Assembly: GCA_023101885.1 (NCBI GenBank)
Contig: JALPQD010000361.1
Coordinates: forward strand, 205,057 to 269,056
DNA length: 64,000 nt
Source of the DNA: Typhlomys cinereus
Taxonomy: Eukaryota; Chordata; Mammalia; Rodentia; Platacanthomyidae
Reading direction: 5' to 3'
Each line of letters opens with the position of its first letter. The stretch's first letter is position 1. Under the pieces are notes generated by a model that was not told the DNA's origin, did not search any database, and was given only the letters and a program-made list of their open reading frames with translations. A program made the translations under genes and the position numbers. Shown here piece by piece: positions 57,297-64,000 of the stretch.

Positions 57297-58297
57297 TACC
57301 AAACCCACCTAGTGACACACTCAAAGATAAATCTCTGTAATACCTACAGTAATTGCAAAGATTATAAACAGGAGGGAAGGGGAAGGAGGGCCCTGCAAGC
57401 AACAAGGAGAGAGAGGATCATGCTACAGCAGAGAAAATAGGCCATCATCAAGTACTGCAAGTAAGTAATGAGACATCTGGTTAAGTTCACACACTTTCCT
57501 TCCTGGTCACTTGCAACTGATGGGGTTTGGCAGATAGAAGGCAACCATTTTGCCTGATCCTCCCTCACTGAGGTCTCCTACTCTTATTCCATCTACCTTT
57601 GAATCTACTCTTGCAATAAGACTCTTTTAATAGCCTTTTATCTCTGGCCAGGGGGTGACATCCAATACCCATCAGGATGGAGCTAAGGGCAATGCAGGAA
57701 CAGCAAAACTGAAAAAAAAATCAACAAACCATAATTCAGAACATCAGAGACTCTATATCAACCACCTGAAACCAGGCCAGCCTAATCTCTCCCCATTCCA
57801 AATCTCAGGGAAATTTGTGGAAGAGGGGATGGTAAAATTGAAAGAGCCTAAAGGTGGGGATGAGCAATGATATGCAAGATAGTCCATACAAGTTAGGGCC
57901 GAAGTAATCATAATAGGACTTTGCATGACCTGTGCAATGACCAACATATCATTGACCCCTGAAAGTCTAGCATGGATCACAGGCACTAGGATCCTTAGAG
58001 GCAAGGGATTAACAGCCACAATAGTGTTCCTATACTAAAAGGGAACACAAGAAAGGGCTCTAGGTAATGCTACTGAGTCCTTACACCTCATCGGAGAGGA
58101 GGACCCAGAGGGAAGTTTGTTATGCACACTAAAGGATGTTCCAGGGATTGGGGGGAGAACAATGGGGGAAAGGGAGGGAGGGGGGAAAGGAAGGAGAAAA
58201 GGGGGGAGGGAACAAGGGGATCCAGGGAGGGGTGGAGGGAGGGAGGTGAATGGGGTACCTATCAAGTTTGTATGAGTGGAAAAAATAAATTAAAAAA
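57297..58297 (+). other. L1 3' UTR of the truncated copy
   Basis: Colinear with 18590-19550, with a G-rich tract at 58150-58255, and ends TATGAGTGGAAAAAATAAAT plus A-rich. The complementary strand keeps an 88-codon ORF (57753-58019), the same antisense ORF found in the young copies. Confidence 0.85.
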
Positions 58298-58304
58298 ATT
58301 CATG

Positions 58305-59649
58305 GGAGAAATACATATTATTTTATGTATATCACACAATTTTTGAAAAGACGTTATTATTTTTTCAATTATAAGATGAAACCCAGACCTCTGTACATCA
58401 CAAGTATGCAGAATATTCCTAAGCTTTTCTACCAGGCCATGAGATTCTTAAAAGATAAACTTTTCTTGGTAACTGTAGAGTAACCACAATTGTGTCATAT
58501 ACACTGGCAAAGTAAAAAGAAACCAAACTAAAGTTACAACAGAAAACATTGTGGCTTATATCTTCAAGTATATGTATTATTTTGTGGAAAACAATCACAC
58601 TTCTGTTTACATTCTGTTAAAACATAAAAGTTCGCAGATGCTTAAAGTGGAACAAAGTTGAAATGCGTCCCCACTATGCTGGGTATCAGCGAACCTCTAG
58701 CACAGCCTTCCCACACATTTTTACCAAACAGCATATCATAATATGCTTCTTATTTTATAGTTATATCTATTTGTTTAATTTTTGATGCTTCTTATTCAAT
58801 TAAACTTCATTTATTAACTAAGTTATTGCTACCCATCTGTTTAATTTCAATATTTATGAAAGGTACGATATACTTAAGCAGACCTGTAAGTTGCTGTGGA
58901 ATTCAAATGTGATTCTGGAGTCTAAAGTTGTAATCAGGGTTCTCAGTTGCTGACTTAGATGAAAAGGGTGTGTCTCCCACTTTGTGTTGGAAACCACACA
59001 TGCTGCCATCAGTGGAACAGGAAATATGCGGTTACGTGCTGAAAAAATTTAGGTATTTCAGCTTAGTAAGAAGAGATTTACCAAAGCACAAATTTCACAC
59101 TACTTGAGTTCAAAATATAGCTCAGAGCTGTGGGACCCGGTGCAGTATGACCTTGACCTGGACACTAGGTGATCTGTGCAGAGCAGAAGGTCTGAAATCA
59201 CAGCCTGGGTGAAAAGCAATCAGTTGATGAAGACGCTGAGAGCAAGGACTCTCTGTTCCATAGATCTTCCGGGGAGACTTGAGATCAACATGGAGAAAAG
59301 GGCAACCAGAACCCACTTCAAGGCAGTTACATTCATGAACTCAAAATTAATACGATGTATTATGAGATCTGGAACACCAAATTTATTAGATAGTAACCTA
59401 TGCAAAATTAAAGTGCCTTCCAACGAGCAAGACCTTTCTGTACAAGACCTCTAAAGCACAGAGAGAGAAAGCAGACACAGAACGATGGTACTGAGCAACT
59501 GCATTGCTTCTGAGAGCGATGAGCAGAATGCAGAGGCCTAGAGGCTGGGAGACCATACTGGCTGCGTGCATAATCCGACAAGAAGCAGATGTTCAAAATA
59601 TACGGGAATTTCCAAATCTCCATAGCAAAACATCTAGCCAGACGCAGGC
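58305..59649. other. Unique AT-rich DNA
   Basis: No gene or clear repeat. The part 59120-59650 may be a very old L1 or LTR remnant preceding the next feature, but I could not align it. Confidence 0.35.
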
Positions 59650-60340
59650 AACATAAAGGGACATTTATCAAAGGAAGATGGACAGATGGTTAAAGATAAA
59701 TGAGAAAGTCACCATGCAAGTTCTTAGAAAATGAAATTCAGAACCTCTGTGGAGCATCACTTGATCTCAGTAAGAATGGGCATTTTTAAGATTAACGATT
59801 GATAAACAAGAATACTTTTGATGGGAGTATAACTTATTCACCACCATAAAACTGTAAATACTTTATGACCTAGCACTTCATCTGTGCAGTGTTTATCGAA
59901 TGAGATTTAAATCGTGTGTCCCTCCTCCATGTTTATTGTTGTACTACTCACAACAGCCAAGACGTAGAAAAGACCTCAGTGTTCGTCAACTGATTAGTGG
60001 ATGAGAACTACATGGTACATGTGTATACACAATGGAGTATTAGTTACGTACAAAAATGATGAAATCCTTTCGTTTGTAGCAGTTTGAATGGAACTGGAGA
60101 TGTGTGGTAGCATATGCTCTCATGTGTAAATGAAGGGCTATAGCGTCGGAGTTACAGAAATTGAGGACAGAATGGTGGTTACCTCAGACGGGATAGAGAA
60201 AGAAAGAGAGGAGGGAGAGGAATGGAGATGTGGTCATGGAGCTTATGGGACACTAGACAGTGGTGAGAAGTCGAGATGCCGAACCCAATAGATGCAGAGC
60301 AACTACAGGTAACAAAAGTGTATATTTTAAAAATCTAGAA
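59650..60340 (+). repeat. Ancient L1 3'-end relic
   Basis: ACTCACAACAGCCAAGACGT near 59947, GTTCGTCAACTGATTAGTGG near 59981 and ACACAATGGAGTATTAGTTA near 60028 align with the final codons of L1 ORF2. They are followed by AGAAAGAAAGAGAGGAGG-type 3' UTR. Very diverged. Confidence 0.75.
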
Positions 60341-62660
60341 GAAAGAAGTTTGAACATAACTTTAACATAAAAGTTAGTATGTGAGAAGACATATTTAGAT
60401 GTGTTGAACATGTCTAAAATATCACAAGTCTGTATTCAAAACTCACATGGAAACATAAAGTCTGCAATTTTGTACATTTATGTTTCAGTTCAAAATAAAC
60501 TTAAAGTCATCAAGTATATGTCAAAGAACAAAAAAGCATAACTGCCAAAGATATTATCAAAGGTTCCATAGCAAAACCAGAGGCAAAGCTGTTTGACTGG
60601 GTAGGTGAAACCTGCGAAACTTAACAATCTCTCTTTGTGAATGGACTCATAATTTTCTTTAGAGCAGTTGTTTCTTAGTTCATTGTGGATAAGAATATGC
60701 AAAACAAACTGTTGATGTTATACTATCAACACACATGATTATTACTCTGGTCTCTAAATGTCAAGGAAGATATTTGAGTGTTCATGGAAGAATTTGTATA
60801 TGTGATTAGGTGCCTAAGAGTGCATTCTCAGTTCACCACAACACAAGGCAAACAAATCTTCCCACTGTCTTAATTAAAGTTAGACCAAATTAGTATGCCA
60901 CATGAATTCCCAAATAATTACTAATTAAGTATTACTTACAATACTAATGTAATTTTCTCATTTTTTTTTAGTGACCCACAGATTTGTTAATGCAAGCAGC
61001 AGTCTTAGATATTTTCCTTCTGTAAAAGACAGTGCACAGACCATATTTAAAGACTGATGAGTACTGGTGCTCATGAATGTTCTCTTTGCAGACAAGTCAT
61101 CCATTATAAATAGAACAAATCACTAGTATTGGGCCAAGTTTTAGGTTAAAACACTGACTCATGTCTTTCAGAGCTGATTCATGTATCATATTGTATGTGC
61201 AAAAATAGTTACTTACAGTCATGTAATTGTATTTGTTGTTTGTTACTAACTTGAATTGTTTCCTGATTTTTCCCTGACATGTTTAGTCTAGTTGCCTGGG
61301 AGTGATTAAGCATAAGTCTGAGCATTCAACTGAGTGACAGATGATGAATCCTCCCAGGCCTGAAATGAAGAACATGAATGTCTGCAGAATGCACAAACTA
61401 TATCACCCTCATTTTCTTACAATGGCTATTAGAGAAAGGAACTTCCTTCAATTCTGTTGAGAATTATCCAGATAGTAAGATCAGGATTATCTCCAAAAGC
61501 CCAGTGTTCTTACACTGAATTGTTCTATTCCCAAATCTTGGATAGCTGCATTGAATTGAAGCGATTTATCATCAGAGACTTAATTCACATTCTTGGCTAA
61601 ATCTCAAGGTTATAAATCAAGGGAGGATGTGTCTGTCCACACTGCAAGGAAGCAGTGAAGATTCTGCCCGTTACTCAGGACTCACCCATTGCTTTCCCTC
61701 CTTCCTTCCCCAGTGAAACCCAGTGAGTATGAAAACATGAATTTCTATCCTATTCACAGGGTCGTTTTGGTCATTTTGGACCTCAGCAATATTTAAAACT
61801 TTTCCTTTACAGACAGACACGCTAGGCTGAGCCTTAGTTCTTCTATTAACCTTGGTGTAATTTTGGAACATACTTAATCTGTCATTTCAGTTTCCTCACC
61901 TGAACAATGAGAGAAGACTCAGAGACTTTACAAAAGAGTATTAATGCTTCTTGTACATTTTGAAAGGAAATGAATATCCATTTGCTGAATTATAAGTATT
62001 CTTTTCCTGACAATATCTTCACTATATTTAAGTTCTGTCTTTACCATTTACCATTTTTGCCAATTGTGAGGAATGAGTAATACTGTTCAAAGTTACTCAT
62101 TCTTACATTCATCTACAGCATCTTTAACAAGTTTAACTTCCATGATAACTAACTGCTGTATATACCATATAGAGTTATAAGTAGACATAACTGGAAGCCT
62201 TAGTTTCAGTACATACATCCAACTTGTCTTCTCTAACAGATAGGTAAAATGCTACAGTAAAAAGTGTTTTTTTGTGGCTGTGCATTCATGCTCATTAGCC
62301 ATAGTCTGGCCAATTTGTAACACTCACCACTTATGAAGATTCAGGAAACCGACCACAGAAATTTGCAATAAACATTCCAACAATGAAATACCCATCTTTC
62401 TAGATTCCTGACTTCTCAGTCCTTTTCCTTTTAAGTAAGAAATCCCCATTTTCTGTGGGTTCTATAGATTTCCCAGCCATGCTGCCCATGTTGGTTCCCC
62501 TCCCTGTTCTCTCTAACTTCAGCTATCCAGTGCACTTCCACCTCAAGGGTAAAACCATGTTTCCCTTGGTCACAAGGTTGTAATAAATTTTGAATGTCTT
62601 AAGTCTCTCCTTGTGTTAGCTTTTATTTTTCAATTAGTGGGCCAACACAGTGACCTTGTA
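60341..62660. other. Unique AT-rich DNA
   Basis: No gene or repeat recognised in 2.3 kb. Homeodomain-like TAATTA motifs cluster near 60870-60950 without further support. Confidence 0.4.
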
Positions 62661-62805
62661 ATGTTCATATGTGTTCTGGTCTACATGTGTGTGAATTTCA
62701 TGGATGCATGTGATTGTGAATGTGGAGGCCAGAGAACAGTCCCATGTGCCATTCCTCAGTGTCATTCAGTTTGGTTTTAGAGACAGGCTCTCATAGTTTT
62801 GGTTT
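62661..62805 (-). repeat. Possible B2/B3-type SINE remnant
   Basis: A TG-rich stretch is followed by GTGGAGGCCAGAGAACAGTC near 62721 and TTTTAGAGACAGGCTCTCAT near 62776, resembling rodent B3-type or TG-rich SINE bodies. Weak. Confidence 0.35.
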
Positions 62806-64000
62806 GAACTTGTCCTTTCTAAAGCCCAAACATAAAGAAGACTTTTAAAATTTATCTGCAGAACAAGAGTGGATGTCACTTTGTGCTTCTGCAAGTGTTC
62901 AAGGGAAGGAAATGACCTCACCAGGATCCTGCCTTCTCATCAGGCCTTTCTGGATTGACCTTGCACCTAGTTGACATACAGACAGTATTCATTATCAGAA
63001 GATTATTTATCATAAGATAAAGCATTAAGAACACAACAAAGCACAAACGAACACCCAATGCCTAGCAGTTCACACATTTGTCAGCATTTACAAAGTTGAA
63101 CAAGCTCTGTGTGATCTAACATAAGCATCGTGAGATTTGTTTCTGTAGTCCAGTTGAACTGTAGTTCACACATTTATCAGATACTCATAAAACTGAATGA
63201 ATATATGAAGTGTTAATAGATGCACCACACAAAGTATTTCTTTACATACACAAAACAGCAATTTTCAAAGGATTACTTTGTACCAGAAAATTAGGCGAGC
63301 TAAACAATATGTCTAGTTCTATTATTATGTCCATGCTGAGGTTTCTTTAGTCTGAACCACAGCAAGAAACCTCTCATTGGCCCACCATCTCCTCAGCCAT
63401 GAATTTCTCATTGGAAATGTCTGTCACCACCATATTAGTGATACTGTACCATTGTTATCTTTAATTATTAAGGGAGGGCCTTTTAGATAAAGACCTTGGG
63501 TCTTAATTGGTTTTTAGGGGGAATTCTAATTGGAAAATTAAGAAAGATGTAATACAATAATTTACATCTATTTTCCATGTGAGAGAAGACAGATTTGACA
63601 ACAAGTTAGTTTTCAGATCACAGAAACAGTAATCGTGTTGTGAGTCAGCATATTCTGTCTAGTTTTGTTACCATGAATATGTGGAATAAATACCTAGATA
63701 ATAAATTCCCATCCCATTAGAAATGATTCTGTCTCAGAATTCACCCTAAACCAAACATTCCAGGTACCTTCTTTCCTCTTAGGTAAAATTTTCGTTGTAT
63801 GTGGTTTTAGTGACAGTTCCAGTGTAGGGATCAGGAGCAATCTTACAAACATCTCGGAAGATTAAAGTGGATTTCTATGGATCAAGTACCAGCATCATTG
63901 GCAGAAACGGATTTTGCAGAGATGGTTTTCCTGTGTCCTTCTCCTCCAGTTCCCCTATGAACTGTTGCATCCCAAGCAAGAGAGGGAAGGATGGTTAGTT
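62806..64000. other. Unique DNA to the window end
   Basis: No ORF, RNA gene or repeat recognised. Confidence 0.4.

Larger units (their letters stand above)
55707..58304 (+). mobile_element. 5'-truncated L1 with 3' UTR and TSD
   Basis: The body is about 55720-58297. ATTCATG within an A-rich context occurs at 55713-55719 and 58298-58304, and the flanking bases extend the match with one difference. It begins inside the ORF2 RT/thumb region and runs through the C-terminus, 3' UTR and G-rich tract to an AATAAATT-type tail. Intermediate age: more diverged than copies A/B, less than the 1-6190 copy. Its terminal 40 bp differ from those of the young copies. Confidence 0.9.

Overview
The window reads as mammalian, gene-poor, repeat-rich nuclear DNA. 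The organism is most likely a rodent. B1-type 7SL-derived SINEs, tRNA-headed B2-like SINEs with CA-rich tails, an IAP-like LTR, ERVL/MaLR LTRs and abundant LINE-1 (L1) all point that way. The L1 and SINE subfamilies do not look like mouse or rat ones, so a non-murid myodont rodent (for example a jerboa or jumping-mouse relative) is my guess; it is inference only. I found no host protein-coding exon, tRNA or rRNA gene, CRISPR array or operon. All convincing coding capacity belongs to L1.

Layout. 1-6190: an old, decayed, nearly full-length L1 on the + strand, with a duplicated 168-bp unit in its 5' region. 6879-12914: a young full-length L1 on the - strand with a 15-bp target-site duplication (TSD). 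12930-13337: a short host spacer. 13350-19633: a second young full-length L1 on the + strand with its own 12-bp TSD and a 41-nt extra tail. The two young elements are near-identical and stand head to head. Each has one in-frame nonsense codon in an otherwise intact ORF2, at different places.

20090-23090: an unnamed rodent repeat, B1 relics and a complete B2-like SINE. 23200-25775: a 2.6-kb composite minisatellite, with 11-bp units followed by 26-bp units. 25780-32335: mostly unique AT-rich DNA with one 3'-UTR-only L1 fragment. 32336-33986: an ERVL-type LTR split by a 5'-truncated L1. 34000-45920: mostly unique DNA with SINEs, old L1 tails and a MaLR-like solo LTR. 45923-46398: seven copies of a CpG-rich 68-bp unit that is open in all six frames.

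46400-49390: unique. 49393-49828: an IAP-like solo LTR. 50880-51235: a MaLR-like solo LTR. 51983-52405: an ERVL-like solo LTR. 52450-55430: an old - strand L1 that has lost its reverse-transcriptase region and is split by another LTR. 55720-58297: a 5'-truncated L1 with its 3' UTR. 58305-64000: AT-rich DNA with one more L1 relic.

The L1 genes work as one system. ORF1p coats the L1 RNA. ORF2p nicks genomic DNA and reverse-transcribes the RNA at the nick, giving the TSDs and A-rich tails seen here; the same machinery mobilises the SINEs. The main points of interest are the inverted pair of young L1s and the differences between them, a conserved splice-donor-like site in the L1 leader, a recurring antisense ORF in the L1 3' UTR, and the two minisatellite systems.
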